DNA from: JABMQB01 sp963678235
GTDB lineage: Bacteria > Bacteroidota > Bacteroidia > Bacteroidales > Prolixibacteraceae
DNA: 64,000 bases
Direction: 5' to 3'
Assembly: GCA_963678235.1 (NCBI GenBank)
Contig: OY782766.1
Location: forward strand, 806,001 to 870,000
Positions 33,702 through 42,891 of the stretch are shown in pieces. Position 1 is the first letter of the stretch, and each line of letters starts with the position of its first letter. The position numbers and the translations under genes are program-made. The notes under the pieces are model-generated. The model searched no databases. It was given only the letters and a program-made list of their open reading frames with translations, and was not told the DNA's origin.

Positions 33702-35265
33702 TGCTTAGAAATCTTTGAGTTAGTTCTTTTTTATCAATTTTGCCATTTGTGCTTTTGGGCATGGCATCTATAATTACAACTGATTTTGGAATCATAAACG
33801 ATTCTAAATGAGCAGTACATTCCCTCAGGATCGTGTTTTGATCGATGGTTGAGTTCTCATAGGTCGTAACAAATGCCACAATCGCTTCACCCATTACTTC
33901 ATCAGGGATTCCAACAACTGCGACCTCTTTTACTTCCTTTAATTTGTAAATAATATTTTCTATTTCAACCGGGCTAACTTTCTCGCCACGGGTTTTAATA
34001 ATATCGTCATTCCTTCCCTGAAAGTATAAAAAGCCCTCTTCGTCCATCCTAAACCAATCGTTTGAGCACAATACTTTTTCCCCCGGCAAAAATCCCGGTT
34101 TGATCATTTCGTTGGTCAATTCTTTTTTATTCCAATAACCAACCATCACATGTGGTCCTCTAATGTGAAGGATTCCTGTGCCTCCCGGATTTACTTTATT
34201 TCCCTGCAAATCTAAAAGGTAAACCTCAGTACCCGGAATTGCTTTCCCAACTGAATTTGGTTTTTCATCTATTAATTCAGGTTCGAGGTAGCAAACACGC
34301 TTACATTCAGTCAGACCATACATCTTAAAAATCAATGCATTGGGAAAAATGTTTTTTAACTCCGGAATAAACTCGGAGGGAAGTTTTGCGGCTGTGTTTG
34401 TAACTTTCTTCACGCTTTCGAAGCGAAGGGGAGTACTTTTGTTTGATGCAATCATCATTGCATAAATTGTAGGAACCCCCGGGATTACAGTTGGTTTATA
34501 TTTCTGAATGTTGTTATAAATTGTTGCCGGGAATGTAAATGATTGTTCGACAATTAAAGTGCCTCCAATGGTAACCGCCATAAAAAGCTGGTACAAACCA
34601 TAATCGAAAGCCAGTGGTGAAAGCAGCAATATCCTTTCGTCTTCAACCAACCTTAAATACTCAATGAGGCTCCATGATGTAAAAACCATGGATTGATGCG
34701 TCATTACAACCCCCTTGGGGAATCCTGTGCTCCCTGAGGTATAAATTAGCGCTCCCAGGTCGTTTGGGATTATTTGTGGAAGTACGTGTTCAAAATCCTG
34801 CTGGATTATGTTGCCAAAAGATGTAATTTTTACTGTTGGGATATCCAGTTCATCCTCTTTGCCTGCAACAATCAGTTCAGTAATTTCTTTTGTATTTTGA
34901 AGGGCTTTGCTAAACTCGTATTGCAAATTAATTTCTGACAACAAAATTTTTGCCCCGGAATCCTCCAAAATGTATTGAAGTTTATTGGCCTTGGTTTGCG
35001 GGTTTATGATCAAAAATGCCGCTCCTGCCAATGTTGCCCCATAAATTGAAACAATACATTCCCATGAATTATTCATGTAAATTGCAACCCTGTCGCCTTT
35101 TTGGATACCGGATTTTACTAAATATGCCGCTAAACTCACAGCCCCATTTTTTAATTGATCGTAGGAATATTCTATTCCTTTAACAATGGCAACTGTTTTT
35201 CGGGGCGATTTTCCGGCAGATCTGAGTAAGGCTTCTCCGAGGACTCTTTGAGGTATTTGTGTCAT
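33694..35265 (-). CDS. AMP-forming acyl/aminoacyl ligase (ANL superfamily)
   Basis: 523 residues, full ANL fold. Phosphate loop YTSGSTGFPKGV (A3), YGLTE (A5), NDWFRMDEEGFLYFQGR (A7/A8 region), and the catalytic lysine motif NGKIDKKEL at the C-terminus. It adenylates a carboxylic or amino acid and loads it on a thiol. With a stand-alone carrier protein, MBOAT and SGNH protein in the same cassette, it is the candidate DltA-like activating enzyme. The acid cannot be deduced: the A4/A5 pocket does not show a clear D-alanine signature to me. NAD-synthase-like gene upstream; prmC overlaps its end. Confidence 0.88.
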   Translation of the reverse strand: MTQIPQRVLGEALLRSAGKSPRKTVAIVKGIEYSYDQLKNGAVSLAAYLVKSGIQKGDRVAIYMNNSWECIVSIYGATLAGAAFLIINPQTKANKLQYILEDSGAKILLSEINLQYEFSKALQNTKEITELIVAGKEDELDIPTVKITSFGNIIQQDFEHVLPQIIPNDLGALIYTSGSTGFPKGVVMTHQSMVFTSWSLIEYLRLVEDERILLLSPLAFDYGLYQLFMAVTIGGTLIVEQSFTFPATIYNNIQKYKPTVIPGVPTIYAMMIASNKSTPLRFESVKKVTNTAAKLPSEFIPELKNIFPNALIFKMYGLTECKRVCYLEPELIDEKPNSVGKAIPGTEVYLLDLQGNKVNPGGTGILHIRGPHVMVGYWNKKELTNEMIKPGFLPGEKVLCSNDWFRMDEEGFLYFQGRNDDIIKTRGEKVSPVEIENIIYKLKEVKEVAVVGIPDEVMGEAIVAFVTTYENSTIDQNTILRECTAHLESFMIPKSVVIIDAMPKSTNGKIDKKELTQRFLSNE

Positions 35266-35286
35266 AAATTATTCTGTAATTGTTTG

Positions 35287-36273
35287 TTAAACAACTTTTA
35301 TGGTTTCACTCCTGAGATAATCAGTGGTCTTTCTTTTTCTTGTGAAGTTTTTATAAACCAATTCGATTTCTTTTGTGCTTTTCCCTAATTCCTCTGCAAC
35401 ATATTCAGGCGATAAATTATTCTCGTAACCATACCAAATCATATCCATTTCGTAAAAAGGCATTTGGAAGAAGAACTCTTCCTGGGTTTGGTCTGCGGAA
35501 TAAGTGTCGCTGGTAGGAACACGCTCTATAATTGACTTTGGCACTCCTAAATATTCCGCCAATTGATACACTTGTGTTTTATACAAATGGGCGATCGGTG
35601 AAACATCGGAACCTATGTCGCCATGTTTTACAAAAAATCCTTGTTCGATTTCCTGCTTATTATGGGTCCCAATTACCGCGCAATACATTCGTTCAGCATG
35701 GTAATATAAATAAGACATCCGGCATCGTTGTTTAAAATTAGAAGCGCCAACAATCTGTAAAAATTCTTTTGGTGGCAATGTTTTGCTTTGGCTAACTCCA
35801 TCCTGGTCGAAAATAGTAAGTACAAATAATGGCGGCAGGTTTTGCCCCAAACTGTTTGACTTGATTCCAATCTTCATGGAATAGGTATCGGGATTATATT
35901 CAGGAAATATTGAGCTCACTGCTTCATCACGACGTTGGTAGCACCCAAAGCCATCAAGGGCAGCTGTAATATTTTCTTCGATTGTTTTTATTCCGAATTT
36001 CTCGGCCAACTCCAATGCCAGTATTTTGCTGTCATCGCTCGAATCTTTTTCAGGCATAATAATTCCGGTAACATTTTCTTTACCGACAGCTTGCACTGCC
36101 AATGCCAACGATACCGAAGAGTCGATCCCGCCACTAATTCCAATTACAAGCCCTTTGCGGTGAAATTCCGACAAGGCTTTTCTTATGGTTAATGATATTC
36201 GTTCTACTTCTCCCTGAACATTTTTTATGACTAAAGCATCTTTCAGAGATATTAATTTTTTAAAGGTTTCCAT
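35287..36273 (-). CDS. nadE: NAD(+) synthase-like ammonia-dependent amidoligase
   Basis: 328 residues from the chosen start. PP-loop ATP pyrophosphatase domain with GISGGIDSSVSLALA, then IMPEKDSSDDS and GTHNKQEIEQGFFVKHGD, all NadE features. There is no N-terminal glutaminase domain, so free ammonia or another protein must supply nitrogen. An insertion at about residues 115-170 makes it longer than minimal NadE. It converts nicotinate adenine dinucleotide to NAD in the housekeeping case; its place before an AMP-ligase in a surface locus leaves a specialised amidation role open. An in-frame ATG 36 bp upstream is less likely than the ATG before ETFKKLI. Confidence 0.8.
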   Translation of the reverse strand: METFKKLISLKDALVIKNVQGEVERISLTIRKALSEFHRKGLVIGISGGIDSSVSLALAVQAVGKENVTGIIMPEKDSSDDSKILALELAEKFGIKTIEENITAALDGFGCYQRRDEAVSSIFPEYNPDTYSMKIGIKSNSLGQNLPPLFVLTIFDQDGVSQSKTLPPKEFLQIVGASNFKQRCRMSYLYYHAERMYCAVIGTHNKQEIEQGFFVKHGDIGSDVSPIAHLYKTQVYQLAEYLGVPKSIIERVPTSDTYSADQTQEEFFFQMPFYEMDMIWYGYENNLSPEYVAEELGKSTKEIELVYKNFTRKRKTTDYLRSETIKVV

Positions 36274-36299
36274 TATGTTTGTTGTCTTTATTATAATCG

Positions 36300-36852
36300 T
36301 TAAAACCACCTCCTTCGGGGGTGGTCATGTTTAATTGGCTAAGCCTAAAAATTATTTAACTTCGTTACATGAGTAATTTTAAGAAATTGAATCATGTAAT
36401 TTATAGGTGTACTTACCATGTTGTATGGACACCCAAGTATCGATTTCGCGTTCTTGAAGGTCTTGTCAAGGAACTGCTTCAGCATGACATCCCGATGTTG
36501 TTGGAATGGAAATCCTGTGAAATGATGGAGATGAATATTCAAAAAGATCATATTCATCTGATTGTCAGTGTTCCACCCAAGATTTCAATATCGCAACTAA
36601 TGGGGATATTGAAAGGCAAAACCGCCATTAAGATTTTCAAAAGTTATCCTCAATTGCGAACAAAACCATATTGGGGCAATCACTTTTGGTCCAAAGGATA
36701 TTGTGTTGACACAATCGGTCTTGACGAAGATAAGATCAAGAAATACGTGAAATATCAAGAAGATCAAGAACGTCTCGAAGAGCAACATCGGCTCAACTTT
36801 GGCCCCTTATAGGGGCTTTCTTATAAGTCCACCTTCTTTGAGGGTGGATTCT
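36300..36852 (+). mobile_element. IS200/IS605-type insertion sequence (tnpA only)
   Basis: The element is bounded by two similar subterminal hairpins: ACCACC/GGTGGT (36305-36325) on the left and TCCACC/GGTGGA (36828-36848) on the right. It has no terminal inverted repeats, as expected for IS200-type elements that move as single strands. It carries only tnpA. It lies exactly between the HAD-protein stop and the NAD-synthase-like start, within the minus-strand locus but oriented opposite to it. Exact ends are estimated. Confidence 0.85.
36369..36812 (+). CDS. tnpA: IS200-type Y1 (HUH) transposase TnpA
   Basis: 147 residues. HUH metal motif HIHL (in KDHIHLIVSVPP) and catalytic tyrosine in the C-terminal helix (KKYVKYQEDQE). 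THVVWTPKYRF-like start (TYHVVWTPKYRFRV) is typical. It cleaves and joins single-stranded DNA at hairpin ends. Full length and apparently intact, so the element may be active. A GCCCC/GGGGC hairpin with T's overlaps the stop (36802-36820) and probably terminates its transcript. Confidence 0.95.
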   Translation: MSNFKKLNHVIYRCTYHVVWTPKYRFRVLEGLVKELLQHDIPMLLEWKSCEMMEMNIQKDHIHLIVSVPPKISISQLMGILKGKTAIKIFKSYPQLRTKPYWGNHFWSKGYCVDTIGLDEDKIKKYVKYQEDQERLEEQHRLNFGPL

Positions 36853-37197
36853 TTAATATGAAGGTTTTGTAAGCATATTATAAATTGTGTCCCAGTCGGG
36901 TATGCCGAGAATATTTCTGTCATCAATGTAAATATCTGCGTAAATCTTGCGGCTAAATTGCGGATCATAAGCTTCATCAGGGCTATTGCTGTTGATGGCA
37001 TAAAATTCCAATCCGTTTTGTTTGCAATAACGCACTGCTTTTGCCAAAAGTTTTCCTGAGCGAAAAGTCCATAAAATCAGGGTGTGCCCATCTTCCTGAA
37101 GTTGTTTTAATACCTTGAATGAATTGGGTATTACTTCCCCAATTTCAGGATATTTGTGTTCCACAATTGTTCCGTCAAAATCTATCGCCAATATCAT
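36853..37197 (-). CDS. Small HAD-superfamily phosphatase-like protein
   Basis: 114 residues from the chosen start. HAD motif I AIDFDGT, motif II-like TLILWTFRSG, and an IDDRN motif IV (YADIYIDDRNILG) are present, in a compact fold without a cap domain. Its substrate is unknown; a phosphorylated sugar or small metabolite of the polysaccharide pathway would fit the place. It follows the wzc-like gene by 45 bp and is separated from the downstream genes by the IS200 element. An upstream in-frame ATG (37218) is possible, but MILAIDFDGT is the natural start. Confidence 0.8.
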   Translation of the reverse strand: MILAIDFDGTIVEHKYPEIGEVIPNSFKVLKQLQEDGHTLILWTFRSGKLLAKAVRYCKQNGLEFYAINSNSPDEAYDPQFSRKIYADIYIDDRNILGIPDWDTIYNMLTKPSY

Positions 37198-37242
37198 AAT
37201 TGAATACTTTATTATCAAATTAATTTGGGTCGGATTCAGGAT

Positions 37243-39573
37243 TTATTTATCCCCGTATCCATCTTTCCAATAATTTTTGCCATAACCGTAGCCTTTTCTT
37301 TTTATTCCGTTCAATACGATTGAAGCTTGCTTAATATTATTGGTTTCCGTGATTTTGTTAATCTTTTTAATCTGTTCTTTTAAACTGTAATTTAGGCGTA
37401 GGACAAACAAATTAACATCCGAATAACGACTTGTCCAAATTGCATCAGGAACCAGCAAAATGGGGGCGTTATCAATGACGATATGATCAAATAGCATTCG
37501 TGCTTCATTTAAAAATTCTTCAAATCGAGGGCTTTCCAAAAGTTCTGAAGGGTTTCGTGGAATCCTACCTGCCTGTGCAAGGTATAGGTTCGGAACTTGC
37601 GTTTCGGTTACCACTTCATCAAACGAGTGTTCTCCATTTAAATAGGTGCTTAACCCAATGTCTTCCGGAATATCTAAAAATGAATGCAACCTCGGCCTAC
37701 GTAAATCGGCTCCAACCAATAGAACACGTTTGTTTGCCATGGATAAAATTGTAGCAAAGTTGGTTGATATAAACGATTTACCTTCGCCCGAAATCAAGGA
37801 GTTAATCGAAATTACTTTATTTTCCGTGTTTCGAAGGGCGTATTGAAGATATATTTTTAATCCCCTGAACGATTCGGCCATCCCTGATCTTGGATGCCCC
37901 AAAACAGGAAGCAAGCTTTTATAACTGTGGCTTAAAATCCCATCGTAATAGGGTAATTTGCTGTCTTTTTCAACATCTTCCGGCGCTTCAATTTTATTAT
38001 TGAAATACCCGCCAATGGTGACAAAGAAGAACGGAATTAAGAATCCGGTAAAAAGACCTCCAAAGGCAAAAATATAAAGTGCATTTTGATTCACATGAAC
38101 TGCTGTTTCAACCAATGCTTCATCAATAATCTTCGCTTGTGGGGCAACCGATGCAAGGTTAATGGATGCCTCTGCTTTCTTTTTCAGCATGAAGTTGTAC
38201 ATCTCGGTGTTCACATCAAACTCACGTTGCATTTCAATGAGTTTCTTCTCGGTTTCGGGCAACTTGGTTAACCGGGACTGTATACTCTGAAAACGGCTTT
38301 CCAAATTGGCTTTTTCCCGCTGTGCATTCTCCAATGAATTGCGCAGGTTTTCTTCCAATGCTTCTTTTGTTATACTGATTTCTTTTTCGAGAAGTACAAA
38401 ATTCGGGCTTTTTTCTTGCACGCTAATTGCAAGTATTTCACGCCTTTGCATTAAATCCGAAAGTTTTGAGACCAATTGGCTGAGCCTTGTACCATTCTCA
38501 CTTTCAATCGCCGGGGCACTAATATTGCCCAGCCTTTCGGAATCGTTAATGCTGGTGCTTAATTCCTGGTAATACTCAATATCTTGCTGTAGGCTAAATT
38601 GTTCGTTTTCAATTTCTTCGAGCTTTTCATAAACCAAGCTGGCTTCCTGACCTAAATTCATAGCCTGGTTAGCCTGCCTGAAATTATTCAGCCGCTCGCC
38701 GGATGCCCTAAGTTTTTCACTTATCTCTTCGGTTTGCTCATCAATAAAGCTTACTGATTTTCTCGAACTAAGGCTTTCTTTTTCAATTCCAAACTTGATA
38801 AATACATCGCATAATTCATTTAAAAATTCCGCATCTTTAAGTGGCACTTCACCTTCGAGCGATAAAGTAACAAGCTCTGATTGGCGATCTTTATATTCAA
38901 CAACAATCTTCTCCTGATAGGCAATTGCCAATCGGTTTGCTTTGTTGAATTTGAAATAATACTCTTCACCTACCTCTACATATTTTTTTGTCAGCTTGAA
39001 ATCAAAAAACGGGTTTTTAAAATTTTCGGTATAATTTCCCTTCTGTTCAAAATCAAGTTTTTGATCAACACCGTTTATCCTGGCTTCTGAATTTACTGAT
39101 ATTAAATAATTTTCATCATCAAGTACCTTTATTTTTAACAAAACATCCTGAAGGTTTTTTGCACCTTCTGAAACAATTACATTGAAGGGTTCATTTTTAT
39201 ACAATTCCTGAGTTTTCAGAAATGATTTCTTATAAAAACTTGTTTCCCAATTTAAATTGTCAATTGCTTCTTTAAACACCGAATAGGAGAGAAGTACGCC
39301 AACCTGGTCGTCGATATTGCTGGAAGTCCGGTTCCGGTTGCCTTCAAAAGAAATGTCGTTACTAAGGCTATTGTCTTCGCCCAAAATCAGCAATCGGGAT
39401 TTGACTTCGTATTTCTCAGGGGTGATTTTATATAGCCCATAACCTAAAACTAATCCTAAAAAACAGAATAAGACAAACCATGGCCACTTCTTAATGTAGC
39501 GGAGATAGCCTTTTTTTATGCTTTCCTTCTCCTCAGTTTCTATTGAGTTGATTATTTTTTCAAATTTTTCCAT
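37243..39573 (-). CDS. wzc: Polysaccharide co-polymerase / tyrosine autokinase (Wzc-like)
   Basis: 776 residues. Wzz-type N-terminal domain with two membrane segments (about 30-50 and 495-520), a long coiled region between them, and a C-terminal bacterial tyrosine kinase. Kinase motifs: Walker A SGEGKSFIS, Walker A' VLLVGADLRRPRL, Walker B HIVIDNAPI. A Tyr-rich tail (GYGYGKNYWKDGYG) is the autophosphorylation cluster. It controls chain length and export together with the Wza-like lipoprotein encoded 6 bp upstream. In the inner membrane. Confidence 0.95.
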   Translation of the reverse strand: MEKFEKIINSIETEEKESIKKGYLRYIKKWPWFVLFCFLGLVLGYGLYKITPEKYEVKSRLLILGEDNSLSNDISFEGNRNRTSSNIDDQVGVLLSYSVFKEAIDNLNWETSFYKKSFLKTQELYKNEPFNVIVSEGAKNLQDVLLKIKVLDDENYLISVNSEARINGVDQKLDFEQKGNYTENFKNPFFDFKLTKKYVEVGEEYYFKFNKANRLAIAYQEKIVVEYKDRQSELVTLSLEGEVPLKDAEFLNELCDVFIKFGIEKESLSSRKSVSFIDEQTEEISEKLRASGERLNNFRQANQAMNLGQEASLVYEKLEEIENEQFSLQQDIEYYQELSTSINDSERLGNISAPAIESENGTRLSQLVSKLSDLMQRREILAISVQEKSPNFVLLEKEISITKEALEENLRNSLENAQREKANLESRFQSIQSRLTKLPETEKKLIEMQREFDVNTEMYNFMLKKKAEASINLASVAPQAKIIDEALVETAVHVNQNALYIFAFGGLFTGFLIPFFFVTIGGYFNNKIEAPEDVEKDSKLPYYDGILSHSYKSLLPVLGHPRSGMAESFRGLKIYLQYALRNTENKVISINSLISGEGKSFISTNFATILSMANKRVLLVGADLRRPRLHSFLDIPEDIGLSTYLNGEHSFDEVVTETQVPNLYLAQAGRIPRNPSELLESPRFEEFLNEARMLFDHIVIDNAPILLVPDAIWTSRYSDVNLFVLRLNYSLKEQIKKINKITETNNIKQASIVLNGIKRKGYGYGKNYWKDGYGDK

Positions 39574-39579
39574 AATATA

Positions 39580-40374
39580 TTATTGTAGGCTAACAGCGAT
39601 TAATATGGTTGAGATGGTTGAAATTGCAGATAATACTAATGCATATGCCGGGGTATTTAAACTACTGCTTTTAAATTTATCGGGCGTTATGTAAACCATA
39701 TCGTTTGGCTGCAAATAAAATGCTTCCGATTCAAAAAGGCTCTTTTTGGTCAAGTCAATAAGAATGGTTCTTGTATCGTACTTCCCCTGACGTATAACCA
39801 CAACCTTTTTTAATTTAGCGTAATTTGTTATCCCGTTTGCCAAACTAATTGCCTCAAGTATGTTCATTTTACCCTGATAGGTGTAATACATCCCTGGATT
39901 TATAACTTCACCTGTTACATTTACTTTAAAACTCAGGGTTTTAACCTGAACCGAAGGTTCTTTGAGGTATTCCAAAGCTTTCTCCCGAATCCTGTTTTGC
40001 GCCTCAATAAGGGTTAATCCGGAAAAAGAAAGGGTGCCAATTATTGGGAACGTTATGGTTCCGTTAGGTTCAACCTGATAGCCATTGATATATTGGGAAG
40101 TCAGGTCGCCAAACATTTGTTGGGTACCCGTAAAATAACCTTCTCCCTGGTGAGGATTAAATAACTCATTTGCATCCTTATCAAGTGTTACAATATTGAT
40201 GTATAAAATATCGTAAGGACTTATTCTGTATTCTGGTGCTTTTTGAGAAACGCCATAAATAAATTGATCACTTTCTATGTCATCGAAATATGCCAGGTTC
40301 TTAGTGGATTGGCATGAAAATAAAATTGTTGAAACAGCGATGATTCCTAATAGTTTGCTTAACGGGTTTTTCAT
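39580..40374 (-). CDS. wza: Outer-membrane polysaccharide export lipoprotein (Wza-like)
   Basis: 264 residues. Lipobox LFSC, Poly_export domain (YRISPYDILYINIVT, about 50-150), SLBB domain (KVNVTGEVINPGMY, about 155-210) and a C-terminal hydrophobic helix (ALVLSAISTISTILIAVSL). It forms the outer-membrane export channel. It is shorter than E. coli Wza with a single SLBB domain, usual for Bacteroidota. Operon with wzc (6 bp gap). Confidence 0.95.
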   Translation of the reverse strand: MKNPLSKLLGIIAVSTILFSCQSTKNLAYFDDIESDQFIYGVSQKAPEYRISPYDILYINIVTLDKDANELFNPHQGEGYFTGTQQMFGDLTSQYINGYQVEPNGTITFPIIGTLSFSGLTLIEAQNRIREKALEYLKEPSVQVKTLSFKVNVTGEVINPGMYYTYQGKMNILEAISLANGITNYAKLKKVVVIRQGKYDTRTILIDLTKKSLFESEAFYLQPNDMVYITPDKFKSSSLNTPAYALVLSAISTISTILIAVSLQ

Positions 40375-40414
40375 AGTAGCTTTTATTAATTTTTATTGGG
40401 AAATTCGTTTATTG

Positions 40415-41326
40415 TTATGAAACAACTTTATTGGTCCATCCAAAGGTTTGTTTTTTTCCATTAAAGGTTTTGAAAAAATCCCAAACACCACTGGATTTTA
40501 CAATTAGTTCATCTATATTTTCTGTATCATTGACGCATAAGCGTTTTAATCTGTAAATGTCGGTATGTATTGTATTGAAACCAAAGTCGACGGTTAAGCC
40601 ACTGTCATATCCGGCTTCTTTTGTAAATTCTATATCCCTCTCGGAATAATCACCATTTGGGTAGGATATAGAATTAATTGACAATCCATATTTTTCTTCC
40701 AGTTCAATTTTGGCTTCCGTAATTTCGCTTTTAGCAACCTTTGCTGTACATTTTGGTAAACACGGGTGAAATTTTGTATGTGACTGAAAGTTCACCAAAG
40801 CTTTCATTTCTTCAATTTCAGATTTTGATAATGCTACCCTTGAATCGTATTCCTTTTCCTGGTAGAAACCATAATTCGATAACATTTCCAACTTCTCAGT
40901 ATTTGGCAACTTCTTAAGCTGTTTGATATTCACATCAGGTATATTGTTATTAAACCAAAAGTTGCGATTGGTACCAACAATGGAAGAACACAGAAAAATG
41001 GAAACCGGTATTTGAAAAGACTCGATCGCTGGAAGCAATTCATAATTTCTTTTAAATCCGTCATCAAAAGTGATTACCATAGGATATTCAGGCAGTATTG
41101 TTTTATTTTTTGTTTTACACGCCTCAATAAAAGTATTCAAAGAAATAATGTTGTACTTTGAAGCAAGGTAATTGAACGACATTTCTGCCGTTTCTATACT
41201 AATATCATGAAACAGGACAATTGTAACCCGGTGTTTTTGAAAAATCCGGCGAAACAGCATTGGTAATCCTGTAACTTTGATGCCTGCAAAAGCCAACTTG
41301 CGAAAAGTTTCTTTAGATATACTCAT
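40415..41326 (-). CDS. Polysaccharide deacetylase (NodB domain)
   Basis: 303 residues. Carbohydrate-esterase-4-type core: VITFDDGFKRNY (motif 1, metal-binding Asp), FQSHTKFHPCL (motif 2, metal His pair), ISYPNGDYSERD (motif 3). It removes N- or O-acetyl groups from a glycan or sugar precursor. There is no clear signal peptide: the N-terminus is MSISKETFRKLAFAG, so it may act in the cytoplasm on lipid-linked precursor. In the operon between wza and the priming transferase. Confidence 0.88.
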   Translation of the reverse strand: MSISKETFRKLAFAGIKVTGLPMLFRRIFQKHRVTIVLFHDISIETAEMSFNYLASKYNIISLNTFIEACKTKNKTILPEYPMVITFDDGFKRNYELLPAIESFQIPVSIFLCSSIVGTNRNFWFNNNIPDVNIKQLKKLPNTEKLEMLSNYGFYQEKEYDSRVALSKSEIEEMKALVNFQSHTKFHPCLPKCTAKVAKSEITEAKIELEEKYGLSINSISYPNGDYSERDIEFTKEAGYDSGLTVDFGFNTIHTDIYRLKRLCVNDTENIDELIVKSSGVWDFFKTFNGKKQTFGWTNKVVS

Positions 41327-41349
41327 TCCTATAAAATCAATCGAAATAA

Positions 41350-42753
41350 TTACTGTCCGTTTGCCGTCAACATTATTTTAAATGTTTTGAGCATAATTAT
41401 AAAATCCAGTTTTAACGACCAGTTGTCAATATATTCCATGTCCATTTCCATCCATTGATCAAATGGGATATTATTTCTTCCCGAAATCTGCCAGATGCAG
41501 GTAATTCCCGGAGGAATACTTAATCGACGGTTCAGGCTTCGTTCATACATTTTTACTTCTGCCGGAATTGGCGGACGTGGACCTACGATAGACATATTGC
41601 CCATGAGTACGTTTAAAAACTGTGGAAACTCATCCAGTGAAGTTTTTCGAAGGAATTTACCAATCTTCGTAATACGCGGGTCATTCTTTATTTTAAAGAT
41701 GGGGCCATCCTGTTCGTTCTGAGAAGCCAGCTGGGCTTTTAAATCTTCGGCATTCACAACCATTGTCCGAAATTTTAAGCATGTAAAATGCCGTCCATTT
41801 TTACCCACACGTGTTTGTTTAAAAAATATTGGGCCACGGTCTTCTAAAAGAATCAATATTGAAATAACCAACATAATCGGTGAAGTGAGTACCAAAATAG
41901 TGGTTGCCAATATATAATCAATTCCGGTTTTAATTTTTAATGCCAAATAGTTTTCAGGATTTTGTCGGAACGAAAGAAAAAACTGATGGTCAAGAAAAGA
42001 TAATTTGGGACTCATCCCTTTTACGTTGAACACATCTGAATGCATGTGGAAAATAACCCCAATTTCGCGGCATTTTGTAATGTATTTGTTCAGTTCCCTT
42101 ATTTGATAATCTTTTTTGCAAAAGAAAACTTCATCGATTACGTCATCGTCAATTACTTTGGCAAATTTTGCTTTCGGGCTAATTATTTGAAAGCGATCCT
42201 GGTATTGGTCGATAATTGTTTTTGAATCGGTTATTATCCCTCCAATAATGTATCCCCAATGGTCCGAATATATAAGTTGTTCGATAAATGGCGATGATGA
42301 TTTGTCGGCAATTACTATTGCCATCCGCGTATTGTACCCTTTTTTCCTAAATGATTTAATGATCCACCTGCCCAATATTTTATAGGTAAGTAGCACGGTA
42401 AAATTAATCGCTGCAAAAATCAGGATGATCTCCTTCAACAGGGGATTGTACTCCAAAAGATAGGTGATGGCCAGCAGCAAAGTCATACCAATTAGCACAA
42501 CACCAAAATATTTTTTAATAAGGTGGCGGTAGCGCTGAATACGCGACATGGCACCAAGATCAAATAGCTCAAGCAAAACATGCCATATTGCCCCTATTAG
42601 GAGTGTAATAACAATATGTTCTTTGCTATGAATAACCGTTTGAGCGATAAAAACATGCGAAATAATAATTGCCATATAAAAACAAACAAGGGTAACTGCA
42701 ACTTGCAATAATACGCTTATTCGTTCCAATGCTGGTTCTCTTTCTTTAATCAT
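41350..42753 (-). CDS. Polyprenyl-phosphate sugar-1-phosphate transferase (polysaccharide priming enzyme)
   Basis: 467 residues. Four N-terminal membrane segments, a CoA-binding-like cytoplasmic domain, a fifth membrane segment (YILATTILVLTSPIMLVISI) and the catalytic bacterial-sugar-transferase domain: FFKQTRVGKNGRHF, KFRTM, RKTSLDEFPQFLNVL, SIVGPRP, SGRNNIPFDQW. It transfers hexose-1-phosphate to undecaprenyl phosphate to start each repeat unit (WbaP/WcaJ type). Sugar specificity is not readable. The 138 bp upstream show no obvious terminator. Confidence 0.94.
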   Translation of the reverse strand: MIKEREPALERISVLLQVAVTLVCFYMAIIISHVFIAQTVIHSKEHIVITLLIGAIWHVLLELFDLGAMSRIQRYRHLIKKYFGVVLIGMTLLLAITYLLEYNPLLKEIILIFAAINFTVLLTYKILGRWIIKSFRKKGYNTRMAIVIADKSSSPFIEQLIYSDHWGYIIGGIITDSKTIIDQYQDRFQIISPKAKFAKVIDDDVIDEVFFCKKDYQIRELNKYITKCREIGVIFHMHSDVFNVKGMSPKLSFLDHQFFLSFRQNPENYLALKIKTGIDYILATTILVLTSPIMLVISILILLEDRGPIFFKQTRVGKNGRHFTCLKFRTMVVNAEDLKAQLASQNEQDGPIFKIKNDPRITKIGKFLRKTSLDEFPQFLNVLMGNMSIVGPRPPIPAEVKMYERSLNRRLSIPPGITCIWQISGRNNIPFDQWMEMDMEYIDNWSLKLDFIIMLKTFKIMLTANGQ

Positions 42754-42891
42754 AACTAACGGTTTTGGTATGAGTTGGAATTACTTCCCTGAAAATTAAT
42801 CGAATCTTGAAAACACGCCTTCGTTTAACAAAATTGTGCTTTCATTTTCCCTAAACAAATAGATTAGGGTGCTTTGTTCTTGTATCTTAAT

